DNA from: Saprospira grandis DSM 2844
GTDB lineage: Bacteria > Bacteroidota > Bacteroidia > Chitinophagales > Saprospiraceae
Reading direction: 5' to 3'
Assembly: GCF_000275825.1 (NCBI RefSeq)
Contig: NZ_JH719942.1
Coordinates: forward strand, 3,405,154-3,469,153
DNA: 64,000 nucleotides
Below are positions 20,701-28,092 of this stretch, in pieces. The notes below the pieces were generated by a model, which saw only the letters and a program-made list of their open reading frames with translations, was not told the DNA's origin and searched no databases. Each line of letters starts with the position of its first letter. The first letter of the stretch is position 1. The position numbers were made by a program, and so were the translations under genes.

Positions 20701-23700
20701 CAGGCTACCACCAGGTTTATTATCGCTACGATACACTAGGCTGTAACTTTATTGCCGATGATATTATGCTGGTCTTTGAAGATCCTTCTGTAGATATCTT
20801 CAACGAAAACCCAATCGCCCCAAGCCTAGAAGCTTGTGTGGCCGATACACTACAGCTGCAAGTAAATAATATGCCTTTCTATGTAGATTCTATCTACTTG
20901 AGAGATGTTAGCAATAACTATCTGTTGGTGCCCATAGACTCTAATGGCTTGCAAGCACAAACCTATGGCTCTGATATCGTCTATACCGGAACAATCCGCC
21001 TAGGCATTCCTTCTTGGGCCCAAGAAAGCTTTATGATGATGACTTCTGCAGGAAATGTAGATACTTTCTTCACTTCTTTTGTCCTCATCCATAATGAAAA
21101 TCTAGAAATCTCAGGCTTGCCCGGAATTATCTGCTCTAATGGAGACTCTATTGAGCTTACAGGTACTCCCGCTGGAGGTTTCTTTACTGCTGAGTATACT
21201 GGAGCTGCCGGTGGATCTACCGTAGCTGCCAATACCCTAATTCCTGGAGCATTTAATGGCTCTACGCTCTATCCTACAGCTGCTACCTATGGTAGTTATG
21301 GCAATGATCAAGTCCAAAATGTAAAAGTGATTTATAATTATGTAAACACTTATACAAACGGCCAAACTTGCCCGCTGACAGATACTGATACTTCTTGGGT
21401 GGATGCTAGAGGGGTCTTCCTCGATAGTGTTCACTTTAATCCTATTTCGATTTCTCAGGATAGAGAACTACTGAAAAATCTTGTTTATCGTGCCTTTCCT
21501 TATTCGGCTCAACCAAGCCAATGGGAAAGCGTAGGAACTATTGGCTTTAGCGGCAGCTTTACTTTCCCCGCTGGAGCTCCCGTAGATTTCTTACCCCCCA
21601 ATGCAGGCCTAGGAAAACACGCAATGAGCTATGTCATTAACAATGGAGCTTGCCAAAACTCAGTAGAAGATTCTATCGAAGTTATAGAAGCACCTTTGTC
21701 TATTGGTATTCCAGATTCTATTTGTCGGACCCAAACCTTTGCTAACTTTGGCCGTGAAACTGGACGCTATAACTATTTTGATGGCCCCAATATTCCGATC
21801 CAAGCTGGCGTGAGCTTTAGCGATACGATCAATATTATGGTGGTCGGAAATACCGCAGGAGCAGGGCTGACCACAATCAACCCAGCTACTAACCTCGAAG
21901 AATTTAACTACAACCCAGCAGCCGTTCCAGGAAACTACGATACGCTTAGCTTAGAGTATGTCTACCGCAAGGTGGAGTACGTCTTTGGAACACCTGTAGA
22001 TACCGTAGAATATGTACTGGGCTCTATCATTACGCCCATATTTATCGAGGATACTTTCCAAGTGGATATCATTGATAGTATTGTGAATAATATTTACTGT
22101 GAAGAGGATGAACTTTATCTTCTTGCTGGAGCACCTAGTGGTGGTATCTTTACCCTCGCCGGCGGAACAGCAGCTTATGCTACTGCCGATACACTTAGCA
22201 ATAACATCTTGAATCCCTTTGATGTGCATAGTCCAGAATCTAGCAATACCACCTATGACTTGACTTATATCAAGCAAGGGGCGGTTTGCCAAAATTCTGA
22301 TACGAAGCAAATTACAATTCCAGAACCCTTAGATCCTAGCTTCCTTCCCGCTAGTATGAGCACGATTTACTGTGCCTCAGATCCTATTGATCCAATCAAT
22401 ATTAGTACGCAAGGAAGTAACTTTACTAGCCTTTGGTTGGTCAATGGAGTGGCTCAAGGAGGACTCTTCTTTAATCCAGCTCCTCTAGTGCCTGGTAACC
22501 AAGTCGTCACGCATATCGCTACAGATACTATCTTTGGCTGTAGCTATGAGGCCACAGATACTTTTGTGGTCAATGCCTTGCCTCAGCTTTCTGTAACGCC
22601 TTTGTTGCAGTCTAGCTATTGTACCAATGATTCTATCGTAACCATGGAGGTAGCACCTAATCCCGTTTGTGCTCAGTTTGTTTCTGGTGGACAAGATATT
22701 CTCTTTGCCAACTTTGACTCTCTTGCCTTCCCTCCCGGTGGCTGGTTGGCCCTAAATAATAGCGCTAACGGAAACCCCTGGGTGAGAACTACTATTGCTC
22801 CTTACTCTGGTACAGGCGCCGCCTATGTGAATAGCTCTAATGATGTGGAAGATACTTGGCTGTTTACGCCTACGCTCAACCTCGTTACTGGACATACTTA
22901 CCGCATTAGCTTCTTTGCTAAAGCCGATAACTGTACGCCTCCACCTTGCGACCCCGCCCAAATCAATCTGTATATGGGCCAAGGACAAAGTATTAGCGCC
23001 CAACAAGCAGGTACGCAAATCGGAGATACTTCAATTCATCAAACCTTCTATAATCCTTACTCTTTTGATTACCTACATACTGGCGTAACAGGAGGCTTTA
23101 ATTTTGCCCTCCAAAATGCCTCAGGTACCGATGCCCAAGGAATTACACTAGATGATGTTAAAATCGAAGATCTTTCCCAAACTGGCTGTATCGCTGGCGG
23201 ATCAGGCTCTATGATTGGTCCCGGTATTAGCTATATTGCCGACTCTACTTATACCTTTAATCCGCAGTTGGTGACTCCAGGCTCTTATAATGTCCGCTAT
23301 GTCTATACCGATGCAAGTACAGGTTGTACCGATAGCATCCAAATGCCTATCAAAGTGAAACCTCACCCCATTGTGAGCTTTACAAACCTAGATTCTTTGT
23401 ATTGCGCTAATGCCGCAGCTGTAGCACTTAACCCAAGCCCTGTTGGCGGTACTTTTACAAGTACTGGCCCCAACTTAGATCAAGCCGCTCTAGCCTACGA
23501 TCCCGTAGCCGCACACAATAATGAAGTGGTGAGCTATAGCTATACAGATCTTAGTACGCTCTGTACTTCAATTATCCGCGATACCGCTACCGTAATCGCT
23601 ATCCCCGATAGCGCTACCTTTAATGGCGTGGATACCTCTTATTGTGTATATGAGGATTCAATTCTTCTCGATTTTGTTCCCGTCTTTGGTGCCCCTCTTC

Positions 23701-26582
23701 CCGGCTATTTTGTCGGCGCAGGAGTCTACCCAGATTCTGCCGGAGCTGGCGTTTCTGCCTTCTTCCCAGATTCTGCCGTGATCCAATCTGGCCGCTACGG
23801 CGAGTTTGAACTCCGCTATGTCTATCCCACAAATAGCATTTGTGTAGATACAGCCAAAATTATTACTCGCGTAGATGCTCGACCCGACCTGAACTTTACC
23901 AATATGCCCGATAGCATCTGCTTAAATGCAGGAGCCGTGCAGGTTCGAGTGAATAACCATGTCATCGAAGGACCACAAGGCCAAATCGAATACGATACCC
24001 TAGTTGGAATCGGCCCCGTCTTTGGCGGTAATTTCCTACCTAGCTTAGGCCTGCAAGATACCCTGGTCGCTCGTAACTTTGGTGTAGGATGGCACCATAT
24101 CAATTATAGTTATACCGATAGAAATGGCTGTAGCTCGTCTATCTCCGACTCTTTCCGTGTAGATACTATTCCAGAACTCTACTTTAGCGGACTCAACCCC
24201 AATAGAGTGTACTGCGAAAATGAAGCGCCTAGCCTCTTACTCGCTTACCAACCCTATTATCCTGGTGCAGGCTATCTAGAAATTACTTCCGGAGCCGATA
24301 CCTTTACCCTCGATAGTAGCTTTTACCTCATTCAACCTATGCAGTTAGTCGATACAACTAGCAGTACCCGCCTCTATGATGTCTATTATACCTATACCGA
24401 CCTCAATGGCTGTACGAATGAAGTAACCGACTCCTTCGAAGTGAGACCCTACCCACACATCTTTATGAATATCTCGCAAAGCTTCTGCTCTGCCGATACT
24501 ATCGAAAACCTGATGCCTTATGTCTCGCCTCAAGGAGGACTATTTACCGACGATCTAGTAGTAACCGATATTCTTCAGGACTCTTTCCTTCTCCTTAATG
24601 GCAATTCAGGACCTAGAAATATTACTTACTATTACTACGATAGCCTAACTACTTGCTCAAATACTGACCAACAATTGGTAAGGATGTACAATACCCCAGA
24701 TGTAGATTTCTACGCACTAGGTGGTTGTGTCGCCGCTAATATCACTTTCGTAGAAGATACTCTGGCCTCCAATTTAGTGGCCGGCGTAGATAGTATCTGG
24801 CAACTCGAATGGATCTATGGCGACGGAAACTCTACGGTCCTTAACCCCGCTTCTGGCGTGACAATCCCGAACCAAGTTCATAGCTATACCACCGATGGAA
24901 ATTATCAAGTACAATTGGTCGTGAATAATCAAGGCCAATGTATCGATACCATGAGCACTCAGTTGATTATTTCACCCTATGTGAATACGATCCACCAAAC
25001 GCCTTATGTAGAGGATTTCCAAGCCAACGCAGGCGGATGGTACCAAGAGGAAGCTAATCTCCTCTTGCCCGACTCGCTGGCCCTCTGGCAACGTGCCGAC
25101 TTAACCGCCCCCGGAATCAATGATCCCGGAAACTTTGCCTGGGTTACCGCCGCCCAAACGCCCTATACTTACGGCGCAGGCGAACACGCTTGGGTCTACT
25201 CGCCTTGCTTCGACTTTACACAGTCTTGGCGCCCCATGATTGTACTCAATACCTGGAGACATACACTCAACGATATTGATGGCGCCGTTATGGAGTACTA
25301 CGATAACGCATCCAACGAATGGATCCAGTTAGGTGACCCCAACCAAGGAATCAATTGGTACCAAACAGACTTCCTGCTCGCTCGACCCGGTAACCAAGCC
25401 GGATTACTCAACCCCAAAGGTTGGACCGATAGCAGCAGTACCTGGGATAATAGCCGCTTCCGCCTAGATCACCTAGCCGGAGAAGACTTTGTCCGCTTCC
25501 GTATCGCTTTTGCCTCTGATAGCAATACTGTAACTACCGACGGTTTTGAAGGCTTCGCCTTTGATAGTGTCTGGGTCGGAGAACGTAACCGAAATCTCCT
25601 CCTCGAACATTTCTCTAATTACTATCATGTCAATACCCAAGGCGATTCTATGGATGAGATCAATACTTATGTATACAATGATCTAGTCTATAATAATTAC
25701 AATGGCCGCGATCTTAACCTGATCCAATATGCTACGGATTTCCAAGGCCAAGATCCGCTCAATGCCCTCAACTGGCAGGATAATGACGCCCGCTTCCTCT
25801 ATTACGGAATTACCGGAAATAGTAAGTACCGCCTCAACGGAACTACCCGAGGCGCTAGCGCTACCGAAGAACTTGACCAATGGAATATCGACTACGATAT
25901 GATGCAGTTCGCTGACTTCAATATCCAACTCGACCCCATCGTTTTCTCCGGTAATATCCTCCAACTCGATGCCCAAGGAGAAGCCCTCCGACAAATGGAT
26001 TCTTCCGATTATGCCCTCTATGTCGTGATCACCGAAGACCAAGTCTTTAATGACCGTGGCTTCCCCGAAATGGCCGTCATGAGAACAATCCTCCCCGATG
26101 CAGCAGGAGAACAATATGCTCAACCTTGGTCAGCTGGCCAACAGTTTAGCTATTCCGGAAGTTGGGTCTACAACCAAGCTACACTCAACCCCGCCAACCT
26201 CCAAGCTGTCGCCTTTATTCAGGATAATGCCAGCAAACAGGTCCTCCAAGTAGCCACTACCCGAGACCTCACGGTTTATCCCCCCACTGGCGTACTCAAT
26301 GAGGAGACTATCCAGTCTATCGGCGAGGAACTAGACGGCATTACACTCTACCCGAACCCCGCTACCGAGGCCTTCCAAGTAGACTTTACCAAAGGCCTTA
26401 GCGAAAATTGCCAATGGCAGCTAATCGATGTATTAGGCCGTGTTCTCCAAGAGGGAACCGCCGCCGCCGGCAGCCAGACAATTCAGGTGCAAACGCCTAA
26501 CCTCAGCGAGGGTACTTACTTCTTTGTACTGAAAAATGGACAAGCTATGGCCCAACGCCAAGTAGTTATCGTTCGTCCATAA
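14724..26582 (+). CDS. Giant T9SS-secreted surface protein with Ig-like, CUB and choice-of-anchor domains (3952 aa)
   Basis: A paralogue of the preceding giant protein. It has a signal peptide (about 1-23, ending SSWAQ), Ig-like modules, and a CUB-like domain near 479-602 (CDGNFTDDDGPNDRYDNN and LKIYDGNSPSATLIGTYYG). Many further CxxCxYxW modules follow (CSNCDYSW, CPSCNFTW, CASCSYIW, CVGCEYQW, CVGCSYQW). A choice-of-anchor J type lectin-like domain lies near 2662-2815 (FDSLAFPPGGWLALNN). The tail matches the first giant: PKD (WIYGDGN near 3362), jelly-roll (about 3430-3622), a cysteine-free Omp28-like domain (LLEHFSNYYH) and a T9SS sorting domain (ITLYPNPATEAFQ to the end). It is predicted to be exported by T9SS and bound at the cell surface; an adhesive role is inferred. 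A terminator follows. From about 20.4 kb the coding strand becomes C-rich. Confidence 0.9.
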   Translation: MLRKLLQTVFIFGLLLWASSSWAQTPCAATKADLANYALVVQDEAGNCIATFPTSSLVSAGGTGDFSVPYCETGTLHIIAGGPNFSSISGLSTTGGTNVTPGSGPNAYHGGTSPYFPYPSTGYTNNTPLVTISAPVSGGFEISYTYAYDDGTPSELHTITVQTINTAPTIDASIPSTTKACAGTDQVFTANCTAACGATGTISYEWQNASGTVLGTNSTYTVSSPPVGPIDLVLEATNENFCTSQFPVSRTIADAPTVTTVDAKASVCIGETPVLDAGGVCSSCGSSATYAWTVTKGDGTAHASSGAAVPDFSTAPYTAGDEGSSAVMQLVVTNTAGCTSTTFDNFVINPLPDFSATVDKSTICLGETVVLDISATSVTANYLASWGTSNSTAAPVNTAGTSNTATESSTPVATASGGTTYTYDVTILDDNNCLATDNVDVLVKDSMEISVGLYAGVTGITTNPNVTGGATNPEYQIDGMASTVTTCDGNFTDDDGPNDRYDNNKSYVRTICPGTAGSMLQLDFTVFEVEDANSTTGQIYDNLKIYDGNSPSATLIGTYYGTNGANAPGTITATNSTGCLTFEFYADVNTREEGWEATISCVEQVLSGVNYDNSASVTNICVGEAAVLDLADIDGDFSLPASPSRMTWTSLDGGAMELYDGNKKAYIGPFSTAGTYTYSVEVQPAGTTCASTYWFDVVVQPTPSASINATAGTGPFCLTDSVLLEGDPDIGTFVAWEENGGSLTAASVSNADSLYTTYNNTTTTNQTVQYSYISSLGTCSDTATIDISYYPALNVVIPASGGSYCSGNDLTITPSPSPSGGNSSPYTYSWTGSTTLTNGSAYTTTSDSSEFTFVNPAVGAIETLELTITDDNSCKSTSTKTFEFIDCGNYAISSSTGATNRICYGDNISLTVNDNVDPAKLASGEQRIVYNWSTGFSGNSATGVGQTLVYTVLDSNVATKTIGVNVQLQQYYCADPIDPLNSPGPYPPSTPCAFGYYQFLDNSYPTYTFEIISPKPQITPDTGTAAYCFGDTIDLLANCVTCSSYADPVTYSWDNGYTGAGPHSTILTQDTSFKVVGDIYGCEDSTTISYNVRNALNPQISQGNAASVCTGDFLTLSATASGCSNCDYSWSTGQQGTSISVSQSGTYTFFVEEQGCIEEDSVVFTNYTQVNPIVETADSVAISGFYLPLCGGQPQTVHVDPTTCPSCNFTWSNGSTSDNFVINGSGGYYVEVVDTNGCRGTSDPILAVPSLEGQGAVATASPNPMCNDYIVELTATACASCSYIWYDSNNDSVGTGRTITLTGATAVDTYYAVLTNGDSCEYVTNMVNVTFQNLSLPQILANTDSICLGNGTADLSVVIEPDYVSYQWYKDSIPQSGYINSTLTVSDTGNYYIEVTHLSGCVLSSNTIHVDTAIFNPIAVQSGGTVCPGETVTLSTPTEVGWSYQWYQNGIPISTGQGAAYNAAQAGQYYVEVDAPGCSAISNILTVSRATVDSVNASTNKLAICPGDEATLSVTLCVGCEYQWVNATNGLDLTTMANTNSSYTTNVGGSFYARVESSNNGCFVNSDTINIASLALVTPSININSSSPYVCDGQTSTLTTSQCSSCNYTWMRNSVPVFGALNDTFFIVSDPSDAGTYSVAVTYANGCRDTSIVESILDGSYNLAIEIDPNSPDSIVCNNSPVDLQIDSATSGSLYCNLGCTFQWFRGGSPLVPSNANAYTTTEGGFFKLRMTDSRGCIEESNTVTVREVDLNPFVASNATAICGTGGTVELSYADSANCVGCSYQWLKGGTAAPLYGLNTTTTTPFYETDSVGVYSLEVTQLGCAALSNQVALNRLNGLSIPVSSTKANICDGDTLTVYRMGGGCAGCQFQWLLNDQPILSATTPNFVVNNIPGAYTLEMVDAATGCTDTSVAITLSNVAAPSSFGLTLSANFISPLTPTGAPVSLYDAVQPSTIRQSLNDSFYSQPFDATLAANSGLFGIGNENFDPSISGAGYHQVYYRYDTLGCNFIADDIMLVFEDPSVDIFNENPIAPSLEACVADTLQLQVNNMPFYVDSIYLRDVSNNYLLVPIDSNGLQAQTYGSDIVYTGTIRLGIPSWAQESFMMMTSAGNVDTFFTSFVLIHNENLEISGLPGIICSNGDSIELTGTPAGGFFTAEYTGAAGGSTVAANTLIPGAFNGSTLYPTAATYGSYGNDQVQNVKVIYNYVNTYTNGQTCPLTDTDTSWVDARGVFLDSVHFNPISISQDRELLKNLVYRAFPYSAQPSQWESVGTIGFSGSFTFPAGAPVDFLPPNAGLGKHAMSYVINNGACQNSVEDSIEVIEAPLSIGIPDSICRTQTFANFGRETGRYNYFDGPNIPIQAGVSFSDTINIMVVGNTAGAGLTTINPATNLEEFNYNPAAVPGNYDTLSLEYVYRKVEYVFGTPVDTVEYVLGSIITPIFIEDTFQVDIIDSIVNNIYCEEDELYLLAGAPSGGIFTLAGGTAAYATADTLSNNILNPFDVHSPESSNTTYDLTYIKQGAVCQNSDTKQITIPEPLDPSFLPASMSTIYCASDPIDPINISTQGSNFTSLWLVNGVAQGGLFFNPAPLVPGNQVVTHIATDTIFGCSYEATDTFVVNALPQLSVTPLLQSSYCTNDSIVTMEVAPNPVCAQFVSGGQDILFANFDSLAFPPGGWLALNNSANGNPWVRTTIAPYSGTGAAYVNSSNDVEDTWLFTPTLNLVTGHTYRISFFAKADNCTPPPCDPAQINLYMGQGQSISAQQAGTQIGDTSIHQTFYNPYSFDYLHTGVTGGFNFALQNASGTDAQGITLDDVKIEDLSQTGCIAGGSGSMIGPGISYIADSTYTFNPQLVTPGSYNVRYVYTDASTGCTDSIQMPIKVKPHPIVSFTNLDSLYCANAAAVALNPSPVGGTFTSTGPNLDQAALAYDPVAAHNNEVVSYSYTDLSTLCTSIIRDTATVIAIPDSATFNGVDTSYCVYEDSILLDFVPVFGAPLPGYFVGAGVYPDSAGAGVSAFFPDSAVIQSGRYGEFELRYVYPTNSICVDTAKIITRVDARPDLNFTNMPDSICLNAGAVQVRVNNHVIEGPQGQIEYDTLVGIGPVFGGNFLPSLGLQDTLVARNFGVGWHHINYSYTDRNGCSSSISDSFRVDTIPELYFSGLNPNRVYCENEAPSLLLAYQPYYPGAGYLEITSGADTFTLDSSFYLIQPMQLVDTTSSTRLYDVYYTYTDLNGCTNEVTDSFEVRPYPHIFMNISQSFCSADTIENLMPYVSPQGGLFTDDLVVTDILQDSFLLLNGNSGPRNITYYYYDSLTTCSNTDQQLVRMYNTPDVDFYALGGCVAANITFVEDTLASNLVAGVDSIWQLEWIYGDGNSTVLNPASGVTIPNQVHSYTTDGNYQVQLVVNNQGQCIDTMSTQLIISPYVNTIHQTPYVEDFQANAGGWYQEEANLLLPDSLALWQRADLTAPGINDPGNFAWVTAAQTPYTYGAGEHAWVYSPCFDFTQSWRPMIVLNTWRHTLNDIDGAVMEYYDNASNEWIQLGDPNQGINWYQTDFLLARPGNQAGLLNPKGWTDSSSTWDNSRFRLDHLAGEDFVRFRIAFASDSNTVTTDGFEGFAFDSVWVGERNRNLLLEHFSNYYHVNTQGDSMDEINTYVYNDLVYNNYNGRDLNLIQYATDFQGQDPLNALNWQDNDARFLYYGITGNSKYRLNGTTRGASATEELDQWNIDYDMMQFADFNIQLDPIVFSGNILQLDAQGEALRQMDSSDYALYVVITEDQVFNDRGFPEMAVMRTILPDAAGEQYAQPWSAGQQFSYSGSWVYNQATLNPANLQAVAFIQDNASKQVLQVATTRDLTVYPPTGVLNEETIQSIGEELDGITLYPNPATEAFQVDFTKGLSENCQWQLIDVLGRVLQEGTAAAGSQTIQVQTPNLSEGTYFFVLKNGQAMAQRQVVIVRP

Positions 26583-26607
26583 ACCAATTTTGATACTTTG
26601 ATTTTTA

Positions 26608-26641
26608 CCGGTCTAGCTCTTCTGGAGCTAGGCCTTTTTTA
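26608..26641 (+). terminator. Rho-independent terminator after the second giant gene
   Basis: Stem GGTCTAGCTC / GAGCTAGGCC (one G-T pair) with a TTCTG loop, then six T. It starts 27 nt after the stop. Repeat copy F begins directly downstream of the T-run. Confidence 0.85.
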
Positions 26642-26644
26642 TTT

Positions 26645-26757
26645 GGGGCCTCCCGCCTACGGCGGGCGCTACGTTTCGGGGCTCGCTGCTCGCTCGGCCC
26701 TGCGCGGGCTGCGCCCGCTCGGTCTGGCCTTCGGCCACCCCTGCACATCGCTAGGCC
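26645..26757 (+). repeat. GC-rich modular intergenic element, copy F
   Basis: Starts ATTTGGGGCCTCCCGCC-tac-GGCGGGCGCTACG directly behind the terminator. Then come GGGGCTCGCTGCTCGCTCGGCCC, the hairpin GCGGGC-t-GCGCCCGC, GGTCTGGCCttcGGCCACCCC and the closing ATCGCTAGGCC. Confidence 0.88.
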
Positions 26758-26999
26758 AAATGGAAGTCCTGCGCTTCGGCCATCCTTTGATAAAAATTTG
26801 AGGCTAGTCCAGGCATTTTTTAAAGGCATAGCTGTAGCTATGGCTGAGAAAAATAACGCAGAATAGCAGGAAATTAAAGCAAAGGATAGAAGTGGCAGGG
26901 CTTTCATTTGGCCTTTGCCGTTTGGCCTTCGGCCATGGCGGCTTTGCCGCCTGCCATTTATCGCCTAGGGACCAAGAAGGGCGCACACAAGATTTTAAT

Positions 27000-27427
27000 A
27001 TTAGTCCCTCAACTTTTTCTCGGGAGTTTTGAAGGGGGGGAGAATAGGAGCTATTTTGTTTTCAGGTCCTGCGGCTTTTAAGCTGCAGGCCAGTTGTTGG
27101 TCAGGAGGGGACTGTGCTGTTCCTAAATTGGCTGCTGGTTTCAACCTGCAGCCACAGCTAGCAGGCGGCAGAGCGGAGGCAGTATGGAGGTAACTTTTAT
27201 TAGTCCCTCAACTTTTTCTCGGGAGTTTTGAAGGGAGAATAGGAGCTATTTTGTTTTCAGGTCCTGCGGCTTTTAAGCTGCAGGCCAATTGTTGCTGAGG
27301 AGCGGGCTCTGCTGTTCCTAAATTGGCTGCTGGTTTCAACCTGCAGCCACAGCTAGCAGGCGGCAGATCGGAGGCAGTATGGAGGCAACTTTTATTAGTC
27401 CCTCAACTTTTTCTCGGGAGTTTTGAA
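27000..27427. repeat. Tandem direct repeat, two ~197-bp units plus a partial third
   Basis: Each unit starts ATTAGTCCCTCAACTTTTTC. Unit 1 is 27000-27198 (199 bp), unit 2 is 27199-27393 (195 bp), and the third is only the first ~34 bp (27394-27427). Units are nearly identical with scattered substitutions and small indels. Each full unit carries two palindromes: CCTGCgGCTTttAAGCtGCAGG and the two arms GGCTGCtGGTT / AACCtGCAGCC. A detached copy of the second palindrome and the following CACAGCTAGCAGGCGGC recurs at 27739-27779. Confidence 0.9.
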
Positions 27428-27476
27428 AAAAGAAGAGATAAAGAAAGCGTCTTTTAGCGGTTGGGCAGTTTTGGGG

Positions 27477-27710
27477 CCATGGGCTGAAGCCCATGGTTGC
27501 GGGGCTATGCAAACTGGCGGGCTAAAGCCCTTGTTTGCTGATGGAGCCTATTGGAACAGAAAATCCCCTCGAATGAGGGGATGGCGTTTTTTTCGATAGC
27601 CTAGGGCCTTGGCCCTAGGATTCCTATGAAATTTATGGGGGATAAAAAACAAACTACCGAAGAAAAAATAACCCTTGTTCAAAGCGGTAGAGGATTTTAA
27701 TCCTCTCCGC
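27477..27710. repeat. Cluster of unrelated perfect palindromes
   Basis: In order: CCATGGGCTGAAGCCCATGG (27477-27496), GGGCTAAAGCCC with outer GCAAAC/GTTTGC arms (27519-27530), ATCCCCTCgaatGAGGGGAT (27563-27582), CCTAGGGCCTTGGCCCTAGG (27600-27619), and GCGGtAGAGGAT-ttta-ATCCTCTcCGC (27684-27710). The stems have different sequences but the same size class and tiny, mostly A/T loops. Confidence 0.8.
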
Positions 27711-27767
27711 ACTATAGATGTAGAATGGGGTTGTTGTATGGCTGCTGGTTTCAACCTGCAGCCACAG

Positions 27768-28022
27768 CTAGCAGGCGGCGAAGCCGCCGCAAAGGAGCGA
27801 AGCGACTTGGCCTAGGGGCCTGCAAGGGGGCCGCGCAGCGGCAGACCTAGCCAGCTTGCTGGCGCAGGGCCGAGCAGCCCTGCGAGCCCTGTAAGGGCCC
27901 GGCCGCCGCAGGCGGCAGGCCCCAAAAAAACAGCAGCGAGCTGCGACAACAAGGACTTTAGTCCGCAGTTCGACGAGCGAAGGGAGTAAACGTAGCGCCG
28001 CAAGGCCGCAGCGGAGGCCCCA
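27768..28022 (-). repeat. Compound GC-rich modular element, copy H (two nested units, reverse)
   Basis: On the minus strand, GGGGCCTCCGCTGCGG starts behind a TTTT run and leads into a segment with CTCCCTTCGCTCGTCGAACT, the palindrome GGACTAAAGTCC and GTTGTCGCAGCTCGC. A T8 run then starts a second unit: GGGGCCTGCCGCC-tgc-GGCGGCCGGGC, GCAGGGCTGCTCGGCCC, hairpin GCCAGC-aa-GCTGGC, and the closing CCCCTAGGCC. The GGGGCC end faces the stop of the minus-strand gene at 28093. Confidence 0.82.
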
Positions 28023-28092
28023 AAACCCAAAAAGCCCCAAACTTTCGTTCAGGGCGCTAGATGTTAAAACAATATAAGGCAAAAAAGAGAGG

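Larger units (their letters stand above)
26758..28092. other. Gene-free palindrome-rich intergenic region
   Basis: No credible gene lies here. It holds a short repeat fragment (26909-26952, TTGGCCTTCGGCCA then GGCGGCTTTGCCGCC), a tandem repeat (27000-27427), a run of unrelated perfect palindromes (27477-27710) and a compound GC-rich element (27768-28022). Open frames seen here overlap repeats and have no signal peptide or domain. Confidence 0.7.

Noticed and set aside
3844-26582. The two giant frames considered as assembly or fusion artefacts
   Set aside because: Both are uninterrupted, have a signal peptide at one end and a T9SS sorting domain at the other, and share a domain order typical of large Bacteroidota surface proteins.
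26598-26801. Open frames running through the GC-rich repeats (also near 4, 3370, 14280, 34512, 39780, 42715, 48483, 51009)
   Set aside because: They translate the repeat itself (Arg/Pro/Leu-rich strings with GARRSARPFG-like text), occur in several frames and both strands, and have no start signals. The repeat's own conservation is at the level of hairpins.
27000-27427. Tandem repeat considered as a CRISPR array
   Set aside because: Units are 195-199 bp, nearly identical along their whole length, with no alternation of short repeats and unique spacers.
27477-27710. Palindrome cluster considered as integron attC sites or a CRISPR remnant
   Set aside because: No conserved core sites, no integrase or cassette genes nearby, and stems differ completely from each other.
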